64,000 nucleotides of DNA, from the NCBI GenBank assembly GCA_004352715.1, contig SCFE01000037.1, forward strand, positions 2,054,321 to 2,118,320, in the 5' to 3' direction. The position numbers and the translations under genes are program-made. The stretch comes from Hofstenia miamia (taxonomy: Eukaryota > Xenacoelomorpha > Acoela). The notes beneath the pieces are model-generated. The model saw nothing but the letters and a program-made list of their open reading frames with translations, was not told the DNA's origin and made no database searches. This document shows, one piece after another, positions 45,101 through 50,199 of the stretch (position 1 is the stretch's first letter; every line of letters starts with the position of its first letter).

Positions 45101-47926
45101 AATTTACAATCTGTTTGTATTCAAACCGATCCCAGTTTGATTCATTAACGTAATTTTAATAAGTTACCCAACTACATGCAACAAAAGTTAAAATCTTATA
45201 ATCGAAAGTGAAATTGAGTACCAAAATATTCAAAAATATACGCATACACATCTAACTAGAAGATGCATTTAGGAATATTTCAGATCTGTTATGATATAAT
45301 GAATATTCTAACATTCTTTCACTTTTAAAACCGAGGGGTTATCATAGAATCAATCCTATTCATCACCAAGAAGTGAAACTTGGCAGGACTATGGCTGAAT
45401 ACTAAGAGAACAAAAAATATCGATATTCTGTTACTCTGACGTCATAGCTAGTGTTGACGCAGCAAATTGACTGCAATGCCGCAACAGTTGAAAAATGTGT
45501 TACAAGAGGAGCCCAACAACGCTAATCTTTGGCAGAGTAGTTGGAAGATGATAAACTGAACATATTGAGATAGTAGTCATTCGATGTTTACCTCCGCCAA
45601 GGAGGTTATGTTTTTGGTAGCGGTGGTTTGTTTGTCTGTTAGCAACTTTACGGAAAAAGTAATGGATGGATTGACCTCAAATTTTCACCAGAGATGCGTC
45701 TCCGCCCAAAGAGGAATCCATTAAATTTTGGTGCTGATCCGGGGGACACAAGCTGCGTGGCGGAGGTCTGCGCTCGCCGACTGCTTTTTTAGTTTGAAGT
45801 GAATTTATCGATGAAGATAGCAAAAAAATACTAGTTTTTTTTTAAAAATATATGTGCATAACTAGAAAAAGAATGAAAGTATAATTTTATTTTCTGAAAT
45901 TTGTCTTGCTACCAGTGTTTTAAGAATAGTTAAAAAATATCAGGGTTAGATCTTCTTTCATATTAGAGATATAAAAGAATTCATCAAGGGGTCAATACGA
46001 ATACGAGTAGCGTAGAATCGAATTTCTGTGAACATGATTTTTCCAAACATGTGGCTATATTCAATGAAAAAATTAAATCCACTATTAGTAAAAGAAATAC
46101 ATTTTTAAATAAAATCTCTAGTAATTTCTTCATTTTTCGTTTCATTTTCTTTAATTACTAATTGATTTTGCAATTTGATGGTGCTATTTTTGGTTTCATA
46201 ATCTATTAAGAACAATGCCAACTGTGGAAGTTGACCATTGCTATTTTATTGTTCGTAATTTCCTGAAATTTGAGAATATTTCTATTACTTAAAGAGTAAT
46301 TTTACAAAAGCAATTTTAGAAATATAAAAATTTGTTTGAAAAAATTATATTTAGCCTATTTAATATTTCTTGTACTCACTACTGCGTGCATAAGTGGTAC
46401 GAAGACTGATCTGTAAATTGAGTTCGTTGTAAATGCTTTGTATTTTCATATTGAGTGATTGAATTAAGTGGATAAGAAATGAATTTGCTTTCTATTTAAC
46501 CCTTATCTCAAGAACTTTTTTATGTACATTGGTTTCACAATGGGGGGATTAAAGATACCCCTAGGTTTTTTTTTATATTCTAAAGCTATTTTCATGAAGT
46601 TTTGCACAAAGGTAACATTTGATAAAAAGTTTGAAAAAATTTTAAAAAAAACATTTTTATCTAGACATGTTTGCAGGCATCAGCATTTTTTGCAAAAAAT
46701 TTGGTAAAAATGCTGAGATGTCTTATGTCAAAATGGTTATTATTTTTGGTCAACTTTCAATATTTTTCTATTCAAAACACAAATTATAACGTCTAGCAAT
46801 AAACTAAGGCATAATTTTTAGTTACTAGTGCTGATGTCAACATTTTTATATTTCTGTATATTAAAATAAATGTCAATCACCGTTGACACAATAGTCATAA
46901 TTCCTTGACAAAAAACGCTTTCACCCTAAAATTTTCACAGAATGTGTAAAACTAAATTTAATGCTGTGAAAAGTTCAGCCAAACTTTCAAATTTGATTTA
47001 AAAAAAGTTATTAATAAAAATTGACATGGGGTAAATTTACCCCCCATGAGAAATAGGGTTAAGAGCGCCATTAATTGAAAGCATGACTTATTCAAGCTGC
47101 ATAAAATGGCCTCCTTTTTCATAATGCATATGCGTTTCTATAGTATCTATCATTGTAATTAATTTATGATTTAGGTGCGATCCACCTTGTCTGCCGTATT
47201 TGGGTTTTTACTTAACAGACTTGACGTTTATTGAAGATGGTACGCACACTAGCATCGACGATGGTCTTATAAATTTCTCAAAAATGAGAATGGTAATATT
47301 TAATTTATTGTTAAATTCAATCGAGTCTAAATTTATTTGCACTAAATTCAGTGGTAGCTAAAAGGGTTCGCAAATACTTTTTGCAAGAATTTCTATTTTA
47401 GGCTCATTTTTAACACCAAAATCTTTAATCGCTTGCCGCTGATAACCCCTTTTAAAAAGTAGCTCTGTATATACATTTTTTCGTAAAATGTACTGAAAAA
47501 TCGAAAAGCTTTGTTTATTCATAAATGGTTGTAGGTACGTACTCAACTTTCAAAAAAACAAAGTGTCTCGGAATGCCATTAATTGCTAGCTTTTATATAT
47601 TTTCTCACTCTAGTGAAAATTGCAAACGAATTTGTGAAGTTGAGTTTTACAGTCACCTCTGTGGATTCAATATTTTACTCAATGTTGGTGGAAATCTTCA
47701 CCGACCAATGAGTTATGCTTTGATTAATGTTTTCTTGTAGATTTCCAACGTAATTCAGGAGATTCGTCTTTATCAACAAACTCCTTTTCGCATTCAGCCC
47801 AATCAGCGCATCATCAACTGGCTGCTGGATCCCAACAACGTCTGGAGTGAAGATCAACTGTACAGTCGCTCGCTGGAGATCGAACCCAAAGTCCAGCAAA
47901 ATCCGCAAAATGCAATGTATCATTAG
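4685..47926 (+). CDS. RASGRF: RASGRF-type Ras guanine-nucleotide exchange factor, C-terminal part (18 exons)
   Basis: Members of this family exchange GDP for GTP on Ras and, through a DH domain, act on Rho/Rac GTPases at membranes downstream of calcium and receptors. Joining 4685-4851, 5224-5287, 6659-6825, 15977-16323, 18991-19046, 19087-19235, 22021-22246, 22866-22967, 38388-38519, 38567-38719, 39972-40063, 40168-40280, 40887-41051, 43610-43694, 44183-44380, 44425-44504, 47175-47292 and 47741-47926 gives one open frame of 865 codons plus TAG; all 17 introns are GT-AG. The domains are PH2 (about 1-132), REM first half (about 185-240), linker (about 248-535), REM second half (about 535-590) and CDC25 (about 620-855). 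Signature blocks are [42 protein letters not shown] and [14 protein letters not shown]. Order and spacing match vertebrate RASGRF1/2. PH1, IQ and DH should lie upstream of the window. Small linker exons are the least certain part. Confidence 0.95.
5224..5287 (+). CDS. RASGRF: RASGRF exon 2: PH2 middle
   Basis: Encodes [20 protein letters not shown], following directly on SGGKLHLAK of the previous exon in phase 0. The acceptor is TTTTTAG and the donor G|GTTTGT, leaving one base over. It is a short 64-nt exon supported by homology and by frame on both sides. Confidence 0.88.
5867..6079. mobile_element. TTAA-flanked MITE (piggyBac-like), copy 1
   Basis: TTAA at 5863-5866 and at 6080-6083 flank perfect inverted ends CACTAGAAAGTCTAAG / CTTAGACTTTCTAGTG. 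TTAA target sites are the hallmark of piggyBac-class insertion. It has no coding capacity and lies in intron 2. Confidence 0.7.
6277..6488. mobile_element. hAT-type MITE with 8-bp target duplication
   Basis: AATCAATC occurs exactly at 6269-6276 and 6489-6496. The ends CGGAGGCGTACCCAGG and CCTGGGCATGCCACTG form an imperfect inverted repeat. The interior has G- and C-runs (GGGGGGTGGGGGAC) and no ORF. An 8-bp duplication points to the hAT superfamily. It is in intron 2. Confidence 0.75.
6659..6825 (+). CDS. RASGRF: RASGRF exon 3: end of PH2
   Basis: Encodes ...[16 protein letters not shown]... and [13 protein letters not shown], matching the C-terminal helix of PH2 (family consensus around RQEKAAWTSDISQ). 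The tryptophan typical of the PH C-terminal helix is present. It ends in phase 0 at CAG|GTAATA. Confidence 0.92.
6826..8599. other. Intron 3, left part
   Basis: AT-rich intron. 7610-7870 resembles 35205-35400 (see repeat entry). 8115-8170 has iterated CGACCC words (CCGACCCAACCCGACCCGAC). 7310-7400 is an unexplained GC-richer patch without an ORF of note. Nothing else recognised. Confidence 0.4.
7610..7870. repeat. Interspersed repeat, copy 1 of a pair
   Basis: The stretch around GACTTTTTAATTATTTCCG, then TTTTGACAGTTTGGCAGATT, corresponds in order to GGCTTTTTAATTATTTCCG and TTTTGACAATTTGACAGATT near 35280-35340, in the same orientation. It is non-coding. The family is not recognised. Confidence 0.6.
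8600..11850 (-). pseudogene. Decayed non-LTR retrotransposon (LINE), - strand
   Basis: On the - strand, in element order, are: an endonuclease patch near 10750-10500 reading [18 protein letters not shown] followed by a [13 protein letters not shown] block (APE-type endonuclease motif GDFN); a linker near 10020-9760 ([20 protein letters not shown]); a reverse-transcriptase patch near 9500-9420 ([20 protein letters not shown]); and a degraded catalytic box near 9410 (GNDAKLF, where FADDxKLF is expected) followed by [13 protein letters not shown]. Many stops and frameshifts mean it is dead. Clade is probably CR1/jockey-like. Both outer boundaries are estimates; the ORF1-like part right of 11000 is weak. 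Confidence 0.75.
12383..12770 (-). repeat. Single-unit copy of the amplified 17-18 kb repeat element, inverted
   Basis: Read on the - strand it matches the element at 16920-18830 piece by piece: GCGGGTACTGAATTTCAAATGC; a TTTTATTTTG..GTGTAATAC core; CTCAATTAAACAAA; CGACATTTAGAAAATA; then TTTATAAAAAATTACACCC ending CATCTATGG-like at 12383. It holds one core unit where the other copy has seven. Telomere-like CCCTAACCCTAACCGCAACC lies at 12666-12685. The right boundary is approximate. Confidence 0.75.
12980..13186 (-). pseudogene. Transposase-like ORF fragment
   Basis: An open stretch of 68 codons on the - strand contains [24 protein letters not shown] motif is common near the C-terminus of P-element/THAP-type and related transposases. 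No finger cysteines follow and the flanks are interrupted, so this is at most a relic. Family assignment is tentative. Confidence 0.3.
13861..14135. mobile_element. Short element of iterated CTCGAA words with 8-bp duplication
   Basis: GAATGCAG occurs at 13853-13860 and 14136-14143, directly outside the element. The ends share TTTCGAGT / ACTCGAAA. The body is built of repeated ACTCGAACTCG words. There is no ORF. The 8-bp duplication suggests a hAT-type non-autonomous element. It is in intron 3. Confidence 0.6.
14880..15095. repeat. Divergent relative of the 165-bp repeat
   Basis: GGTCCAATAGTCCCTTAGGT followed by ATAATTTCTATTTTGACCAA and AATTAGCAAAAA parallels the 2740-3248 unit (GGTCCCATAGTCCCATTGGT, ATAACTTCCATTTTGACCAA, ATTAGCAAAAAT). 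It is a single diverged copy in the same orientation. Confidence 0.6.
15247..15484. mobile_element. Non-autonomous hAT-like element, copy 1
   Basis: Starts TAGTGTTCTGCGACCGGCTG and ends in CGAAGAACAATA. The left end and central TTGACCATTTTG correspond to the element at 25251-25592. The flanks GTGGAGAGG and GTGAGAGGG look like a slightly mutated duplication. There is no ORF. Confidence 0.6.
15817..15938. mobile_element. TTAA-type MITE, copy 2, next to exon 4
   Basis: Ends ACACTAGAACGGTGG and CCGCCATTCTAGTG form an inverted repeat sharing CACTAGAA with the elements at 5867 and 28457. The left flank is TTAA; the right is TTAG, apparently mutated. Its right end is only 38 bp before the exon 4 acceptor. 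Confidence 0.6.
15977..16323 (+). CDS. RASGRF: RASGRF exon 4: first half of the REM domain
   Basis: The acceptor TTTTAG is followed by [54 protein letters not shown] and [20 protein letters not shown]. These match the family's PH2-REM junction and N-terminal REM helices at high identity. The end AAC|GTAATG (phase 2) is chosen because it keeps frame with exon 5. A weaker donor at 16311 would instead join exon 6 directly, skipping exon 5. Confidence 0.95.
16396..16438. repeat. (TA)n microsatellite
   Basis: An almost pure TA run broken by GTG. An unresolved base (N) lies at 16378 just before it, which suggests a hard-to-assemble spot. Confidence 0.9.
16920..18830 (+). repeat. Repeat element carrying seven 243-bp tandem units
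   Basis: The marker G(C/T)GTGTAATACCGAAC occurs at 17046, 17289, 17532, 17775, 18018, 18261 and 18504: exactly 243 bp apart, seven times (array about 17024-18724). Units are nearly identical; unit 1 has GACACTGG where the others have GACGCTGG, and unit 4 has TTAGTGTG. Each has an AT-rich imperfect palindrome, then CATTTAGAAAATAGCGGG and GGGTGCGGGTGG. Unique flanks (GCGGGTACTGAAATTCAAAT left; TTATAAAAAATTACACCC right) match the single-unit copy at 12383-12770. The design, a tandem core between conserved arms, is like known Helitron-related non-autonomous families, but no Helitron hairpin end was verified. Confidence 0.9.
18991..19046 (+). CDS. RASGRF: RASGRF exon 5: linker
   Basis: 56 nt between TCTTTCAG and ACAG|GTGACA, encoding [18 protein letters not shown]. 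There is no clear homology, as expected for the variable linker after REM. It is kept because it is the exact length needed to join the phase-2 end of exon 4 to the phase-1 start of exon 6, and because both splice sites are good. Confidence 0.6.
19087..19235 (+). CDS. RASGRF: RASGRF exon 6: serine-rich linker
   Basis: Encodes [17 protein letters not shown] and [17 protein letters not shown], ending PPQ|GTAAGA in phase 0. The intron before it is only 40 nt. It is low-complexity, serine-rich and probably disordered, like the linker of vertebrate RASGRFs (RRRKLS...-type sequence at this point). Confidence 0.75.
19450..19672. repeat. Long (TA)n/(TATG)n microsatellite
   Basis: More than 200 bp of TATATA interspersed with GTA, GCA and CTA steps. 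It directly abuts the Penelope-like fragment. Open frames through it are composition artefacts. Confidence 0.95.
19673..20085 (-). mobile_element. 3' fragment of a Penelope-like element
   Basis: On the - strand, 19982-19800 reads [33 protein letters not shown], a stop, then [20 protein letters not shown]. This layout (KEH...H...FKII...LNKQI) fits the C-terminal half of the GIY-YIG endonuclease of Penelope-like elements. Downstream on the same strand is CTGATGA (19720-19714) and GAAAC (19695-19691), the conserved core of hammerhead ribozymes known in this class. The fragment ends at the TA microsatellite. It has at least one internal stop and no reverse transcriptase is present, so it is truncated and dead. 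Confidence 0.6.
20086..22020. other. Rest of intron 6
   Basis: AT-rich intron. At 20768-20865 is an isolated segment with GCGGACCCAACTTTG, GACCGGGCCAGG and GGGCTTGGTCC that looks like one end of a repeat; no partner end was found. Nothing else recognised. Confidence 0.4.
22021..22246 (+). CDS. RASGRF: RASGRF exon 7: acidic linker
   Basis: Starts after ATTTTAG in phase 0 and ends in phase 1 at GCAG|GTTAAC. It encodes [38 protein letters not shown] and a run of Glu/Asp residues up to LKTILDDA. It is strongly acidic and probably unstructured. No orthology is claimed at residue level. Confidence 0.8.
22866..22967 (+). CDS. RASGRF: RASGRF exon 8: linker helix
   Basis: Acceptor GTATTTTAG; encodes [18 protein letters not shown] then [13 protein letters not shown]. 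The donor T|GTATGT is strong, in phase 1. The charged heptad-like part could form a short helix. It fits frame on both sides; a 15.4-kb intron follows. Confidence 0.75.
23211..23703. repeat. Possible TIR element
   Basis: GGTGGAGCACATTG near 23220 faces CAATATGTGCTCCACC near 23684-23700, an inverted pair about 480 bp apart. No target duplication was seen and there is no ORF. Confidence 0.3.
23704..25242. other. Intron 8, AT-rich stretch
   Basis: 23704-23790 is a GC-richer patch (GGGGCTGATAGGGTTAACCG). 24300-24370 has G-runs and C-runs like a transposon end (GAGAGGGGGCAGGGGTGG). Neither has a partner end or coding potential. The remainder shows nothing. Confidence 0.35.
25251..25592. mobile_element. 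Non-autonomous hAT element with exact 8-bp duplication, copy 2
   Basis: ATTCCAAA lies at 25243-25250 and at 25593-25600. The terminal inverted repeats are TAGTGTTCTGCCGCC and GGCCGCATAACACTA. At 342 bp, without an ORF, it is a longer sibling of 15247-15484 in the same orientation. The 8-bp duplication and TAGTGTT ends fit a hAT MITE. Confidence 0.85.
25601..27944. other. Intron 8, AT-rich stretch
   Basis: No repeat pair, exon or RNA gene was recognised. Short open frames here have AT-driven composition (Phe, Ser, Ile, Tyr) and no known motif. Confidence 0.35.
27945..28420 (-). pseudogene. Unidentified decayed ORF
   Basis: A 91-codon open stretch on the - strand (28220-27945) includes [17 protein letters not shown] and [17 protein letters not shown], with amino-acid composition unlike the AT-rich background. 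The sequence upstream on the same strand (28380-28245) also reads like protein ([19 protein letters not shown]) but is in another frame, which implies a frameshift. I do not recognise the family. It may be a transposon ORF or a retropseudogene within RASGRF intron 8. Confidence 0.4.
28457..28680. mobile_element. TTAA-flanked MITE (piggyBac-like), copy 3
   Basis: TTAA at 28453-28456 and 28681-28684 flank perfect 11-bp inverted ends CACTAGAATTA / TAATTCTAGTG, the same CACTAGAA start as at 5867 and 15817. It is non-coding. Confidence 0.75.
28975..29413. repeat. Sequence inserted between two (TA)n runs
   Basis: TA runs at about 28975-28996 and 29381-29413 bracket about 385 bp holding words such as TTACCCAGTTTATCC and GACCCGG. 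It looks like an insertion into a TA microsatellite, but the inner ends show only a weak inverted match (TCAGAGAAGTT / AACTTTGA). Confidence 0.4.
29414..33227. other. Intron 8, AT-rich stretch
   Basis: Apart from the TIR element at 31232-31641 and a (TA)n run at about 32562-32591, no feature was recognised in 3.8 kb of about 75% AT DNA. Confidence 0.35.
31232..31641. mobile_element. Possible hAT-like TIR element
   Basis: CAGTGGCGGCAC at the left and ATGACGCCACTG at the right form an inverted pair. Inside are G-rich and C-rich patches (GGGGGTTGGCAACC; GGTCCCCTC) typical of such termini. No clean target duplication was seen. Confidence 0.45.
33228..34977 (+). repeat. Minisatellite, about 27 units of about 65 bp
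   Basis: Each unit contains ATAAATAATGAATTCAACTT, then ACGTATTTTATAATAAATGT and TCCTATTTTTTCACAATTTT. Units on the left half vary (ATAGTAAATG, GAATTTAAGTTACG); those from about 34200 to 34840 are nearly identical, which suggests recent homogenisation. At least 15 units carry AATAAA on the + strand, and nearly all carry ACTTAC, which is GTAAGT on the - strand. Confidence 0.95.
35205..35400. repeat. Interspersed repeat, copy 2 of a pair
   Basis: Same family and orientation as 7610-7870 (shared TTTTTAATTATTTCCG and TTTTTGACA(A/G)TTTG words). It ends near TCTCTCGATA in both copies. Confidence 0.6.
35668..36138. repeat. Inverted arms and (TA)n runs around the adapter
   Basis: GACCGAGGACAACG at about 35681-35694 faces CGTTGTCCTCGGTC at about 36115-36128. 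TA runs lie inside both arms (35701-35720; 36083-36107) and there is an N at 36082. It could be a TIR element or a fold-back made by misassembly; the adapter inside makes the interior untrustworthy. Confidence 0.6.
35721..35758. other. Nextera mate-pair junction adapter (library artefact)
   Basis: 35740-35758 is a perfect 19-nt Tn5 mosaic end (AGATGTGTATAAGAGACAG). 35721-35739 is its reverse complement with two mismatches (ATACCAATCT for ATACACATCT). Two mosaic ends joined back to back are the circularisation junction of Nextera mate-pair libraries. This is not genomic sequence. Confidence 0.97.
36139..38387. other. Right end of intron 8
   Basis: AT-rich; no exon, repeat pair or RNA gene recognised before the exon 9 acceptor. 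Confidence 0.4.
38388..38519 (+). CDS. RASGRF: RASGRF exon 9: linker with basic-serine site
   Basis: Acceptor TCATTTAG, donor CCAG|GTAAGG, phase 1 on both sides. Encodes [36 protein letters not shown] and [12 protein letters not shown] and KRRSM resemble basic-residue kinase sites. Confidence 0.85.
38567..38719 (+). CDS. RASGRF: RASGRF exon 10: linker with alanine tract
   Basis: Follows a 47-nt intron. Encodes [12 protein letters not shown], then [14 protein letters not shown], then [11 protein letters not shown]. The alanine tract aligns with SAASAFAIATAGANE of vertebrate RASGRFs, which confirms position. RRSSL is a PKA-type consensus. Donor G|GTATTG, phase 1. Confidence 0.9.
39117..39326. 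mobile_element. 210-bp near-palindromic MITE
   Basis: Ends CCCAATAAACAATAAAACG and CGTTTTATTGTTTATTGGG are perfect inverted repeats of 19 bp. Inside, GTTTAGAAGACGTCTTA-like words recur in both orientations. No target duplication was seen. It lies in intron 10. Confidence 0.75.
39972..40063 (+). CDS. RASGRF: RASGRF exon 11: start of REM second half
   Basis: Acceptor ATTATTTAG. Encodes [13 protein letters not shown] then [16 protein letters not shown], matching the family block [10 protein letters not shown](S/T)KH. Choosing 39972 over the upstream acceptor at 39857 keeps the frame of exon 10; starting at 39857 would hit a stop. Ends in phase 0 at GAG|GTTTGT. Confidence 0.92.
40168..40280 (+). 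CDS. RASGRF: RASGRF exon 12: REM second half
   Basis: Encodes [19 protein letters not shown] and [12 protein letters not shown], corresponding to QDF...FLEEVM...QERKAAANIIR of vertebrate members. Donor AA|GTACGT, phase 2. The preceding intron is 104 nt. Confidence 0.9.
40369..40731. mobile_element. TIR element of iterated GAGCC words
   Basis: Ends CAGACTTGTCAATGAGCCGA and TCGGCTCGTTGACAAGTCTG are inverted repeats with one mismatch in 20. The body repeats GAGCCGAGC and CGAGC words. GGATT flanks both ends roughly, without a clean duplication. It lies in intron 12. Confidence 0.75.
40887..41051 (+). CDS. RASGRF: RASGRF exon 13: start of the CDC25 domain
   Basis: Encodes [17 protein letters not shown], then [20 protein letters not shown] and PY, matching ALEIAEQLTLLDHLVFK(S/K)IPY, the first conserved block of the Ras exchange domain. 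It ends TAC TG|GTTTGG, so the next residue is a Trp (family has Glu) split across the junction. Confidence 0.95.
41052..43609. other. Intron 13
   Basis: AT-rich 2.6-kb intron. The only recognised structure is the TIR element with telomere repeats at 42252-42620. Confidence 0.4.
42252..42620. mobile_element. TIR element with 8-bp duplication and internal telomere repeats
   Basis: AAATGAAA at 42244-42251 and 42621-42628 is an exact duplication. The ends GGATCACCTGAAGATATGCC and GGCACATCTTCAGGTGATCC are inverted repeats with one mismatch. Subterminal copies of CACCTGAAGATATTCCCCC repeat several times per arm. The centre has CCTAACCCTAACC (42396-42408) facing several TTAGGG repeats (42432-42473). 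No ORF. It is probably a hAT-type non-autonomous element. Confidence 0.85.
43610..43694 (+). CDS. RASGRF: RASGRF exon 14: CDC25 domain
   Basis: Encodes [20 protein letters not shown] and LATKRFND, matching EEFFGQGWMK...TPYIMKTTKHFND. Donor GAT|GTTAGT in phase 0; the next exon continues [10 protein letters not shown] exactly where vertebrates read ISNLIASEII. Confidence 0.93.
44183..44380 (+). CDS. RASGRF: RASGRF exon 15: CDC25 catalytic core
   Basis: 66 codons including [19 protein letters not shown] and [15 protein letters not shown], matching [18 protein letters not shown] and AIFRLKKTW. This is the most conserved Ras-binding core block. Phase 0 at both ends. Confidence 0.97.
44425..44504 (+). 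CDS. RASGRF: RASGRF exon 16: CDC25 domain
   Basis: After a 44-nt intron, encodes [20 protein letters not shown] and MRDALHK, matching TKALIDKLQKLVSS.GRFKNLREAL. Donor AA|GTTAGT, phase 2. Confidence 0.93.
45591..45784 (+). repeat. SINE-like or LINE-tail repeat starting CCTCCGCCAAGGAGG
   Basis: CCTCCGCCAAGGAGGTTATG, then TTTGTTTGTCTGTTAGCAAC, GGATGGATTGACCTCAAATT, CATTAAATTTTGGTGCTGAT and GGCGGAGGTCTGCGCTCGCC. This string of blocks is one I recognise as an interspersed repeat widespread in aquatic animal genomes; I do not assign a library name. It is in intron 16. Confidence 0.6.
46500..47058. mobile_element. TTAA-flanked TIR element
   Basis: TTAA at 46496-46499 and 47059-47062 flank CCCTTATCTCA and TGAGAAATAGGG, inverted with one indel and one mismatch. 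This is piggyBac-style target use with ends of a different family from the CACTAGAA elements. No transposase. In intron 16, ending about 110 bp before exon 17. Confidence 0.55.
47175..47292 (+). CDS. RASGRF: RASGRF exon 17: CDC25 domain
   Basis: Encodes [38 protein letters not shown] and M, matching the third conserved block (CDPPCVPYLGMYLTDL.FIEEGT...GLVNFSKMRM). Donor ATG|GTAATA, phase 0. Confidence 0.97.
47741..47926 (+). CDS. RASGRF: RASGRF exon 18: terminal coding exon
   Basis: Encodes [30 protein letters not shown], then [11 protein letters not shown] and a short tail ending in MYH before TAG at 47924-47926. It matches ISHIIREIRQFQQT and the family's terminal ESSL.IEPK motif, so the C-terminus is complete, with a tail about 8 residues longer than vertebrate forms. 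Confidence 0.97.
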   Translation: MSNVIQEIRLYQQTPFRIQPNQRIINWLLDPNNVWSEDQLYSRSLEIEPKVQQNPQNAMYH

Positions 47927-49780
47927 TATGTTCGTTATATGTGCTTTTTTGTTGGTGCTCTCGTTTTCTCATTCTGTTCCAAGTGAATGTTTGTGTATTA
48001 CAATCAGGTGCTTTTCTACAACTTTGTGATTGTGTCAATTGCGTTACATTCATCGTTTGATATGAGCTTCCATTCTTCCTAACCAATGGAATGAATAACG
48101 TCTTATTCTTTGTTCAATCACAGGGTTTATGCTCTCTACATTTTTCATTAAGTGCAGTTATCCTGTTTATTTTTAGATTTTGTACAGACATTTGCATAGA
48201 AATGCATTTTGAACTATTGTAAATTTTGTATAATTCATTTTAATTATTGTATATTTCATAAACTGTGAACAATTTATTGACTGTGCCTTTTAAATTTTTA
48301 TTTCTATATAAAATGGAAAATTTGTATAAGTTTGGGATAGCTTTAACGACCCCTGTAAAGTGTGAAGTTTAATCTTGTGACAATCCGAAATGGATTATGG
48401 GAGCAGATATTACAGGTCTCGATCCTGGTCTAGCACTTGTTACTAAAACTACCTGTGCACTGGAATATCTTACAAGGAGCAGGAAGGGCTTAAACCTTCC
48501 TGATTGGCTATTAAAATTTTATGGCTTTTTCCATGATAGCTTACCATATTCATTTTATATGATGTTCTTCACAACGAAGTACTGATTGCCTTATTGTATA
48601 ATACCGTTAAAACATGTTAATTCGCCATGTTTTAAATGCATTTTTACGTTTCCTACAATATGAAAATATTTAATCCAACTGAATTTTTTTATTCAAACAT
48701 TGGTATTGCTTTTCTAACATAATGACGCGCTTAATTCTATTCTTCGCAGGATAAGTTGACTAATTGTGAGCTTCTCTTTTGGGGTAACTTCACCGCTCTT
48801 TGTAATTTGAAAATATACTATTTCTCGCATAGGTATAACAATGAAATACCTTTAATTACATTAAACGCATCTTTTTAAGTATGTACCTCTCCTTCAAAAT
48901 CGTATTAACCAATGCACCGTTCATTCCGACGAATGATTTTGTTAGTAGTACTTGTATCTGACAAACTCTTGGTCATTTCCGGAGGCTGAAGATAACGTAA
49001 CCACATTCTCAGAAACCAGATATTAAGTTTTTCGAAATAATTGAGAGGATTGGCACCAGGCATTATTCACGAGTTGCGTGAAGTTCTCCTTTGATATGCT
49101 CCATATCTTTTTCCTCTATGCGCCAATTGTCTAGGATTCACATACTTCTGCCGTTCATACCCTTAAAGACAGCGGTTGAGGAAGGTGTGTCGTGTTGGGG
49201 ATGATTCTGATGAAGTGAATGTCATGTTCACCGCACAATGTTACAGTTGGAGAAAAGTGCCATGGTAGGCTATTACCGAGGAGATCTTTCTTTCCATGAA
49301 ATTGACGAGCATAAAAAGAAATATGGAAATGAACCCTCGCTCAAATGCAATGGCGTACAGACGGAGCGGCCAGGGGATATGCCACTCTCTCGACATATAA
49401 TGACCATCCCGTTACCCCCCTCCACAAAAAATTATTTGAATGAATTTTGGTTTTCATACTAATTGACTCTGAATCAATCGTTTATTTAATATATCAGACG
49501 TCTTTGAAGGAATTTAATGATTGACAAGTTATTAATCTTTAGAAACCTAAGGTAGGGCTCGTATCAGGCACAGGCTTCTGTAGCAAGTGTACGGACTGGG
49601 CTCTAAATGGAGCATGATTGCTTGTCGTTGTTTGAAGATACTAATTTTGAAATCCATTTGTTTGAAGAACATATTAGATTTATTGAGTGACAAGAATTTT
49701 CTATCTATTCTATATATCTATTTCTGGATATGTATTTCATGAAACACTAAACTTTAAGTAGATTTCCAGCAGAAATTACA
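47927..49780. other. RASGRF 3' UTR and intergenic DNA
   Basis: Presumed 3' UTR right after the stop. I see no canonical AATAAA in the first 700 bp, so the cleavage site is not assigned. The rest is AT-rich without recognised features. Confidence 0.35.
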
Positions 49781-49990
49781 AAATATGGCGTAAAATATTA
49801 CACTAAGCCCTCAATATCAGAGACTTTCATCTTTCAAGGATCGCTTATTGGACCAATACTTTTCACGCTATTTATGGCCGATCTAAATATTGCTCCATCA
49901 CTAACAATTAAATATGCTGACGGTGACTACTTTTTTAATAATTCTGAAGTTTCTTTCAAATCCTTAATGTTTAAATTATTTAGTGATCAT
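49780..49990 (+). pseudogene. Reverse-transcriptase fragment of a LINE
   Basis: + strand: GSLIGPILFTLFMADLN and TIKYADGDYFF correspond to boxes B and C of non-LTR reverse transcriptases (catalytic ADD mutated to ADG). Truncated on both sides. Confidence 0.6.
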
Positions 49991-50199
49991 GCATCATATT
50001 AGTAAGAGAACTAATAAACGCGTCCAATCTAAAATCATAAATGCAAGCAACTATTTATCTTAATCAGCTGAAGGAATGGAAAAGGCCCTAAAAACACCCT
50101 ATTTAACTATATTTAGGCATTAAATTTTAGACCTCAAATGATTAAGTACATTTCAATTTACAAAGCATTAAAACCTACTGCACCAATTAAGAAGCGAAG

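Noticed and set aside
47675-48086. Open frames on both strands over the last RASGRF exon
   Set aside because: Shadows of exon 18 in other frames.
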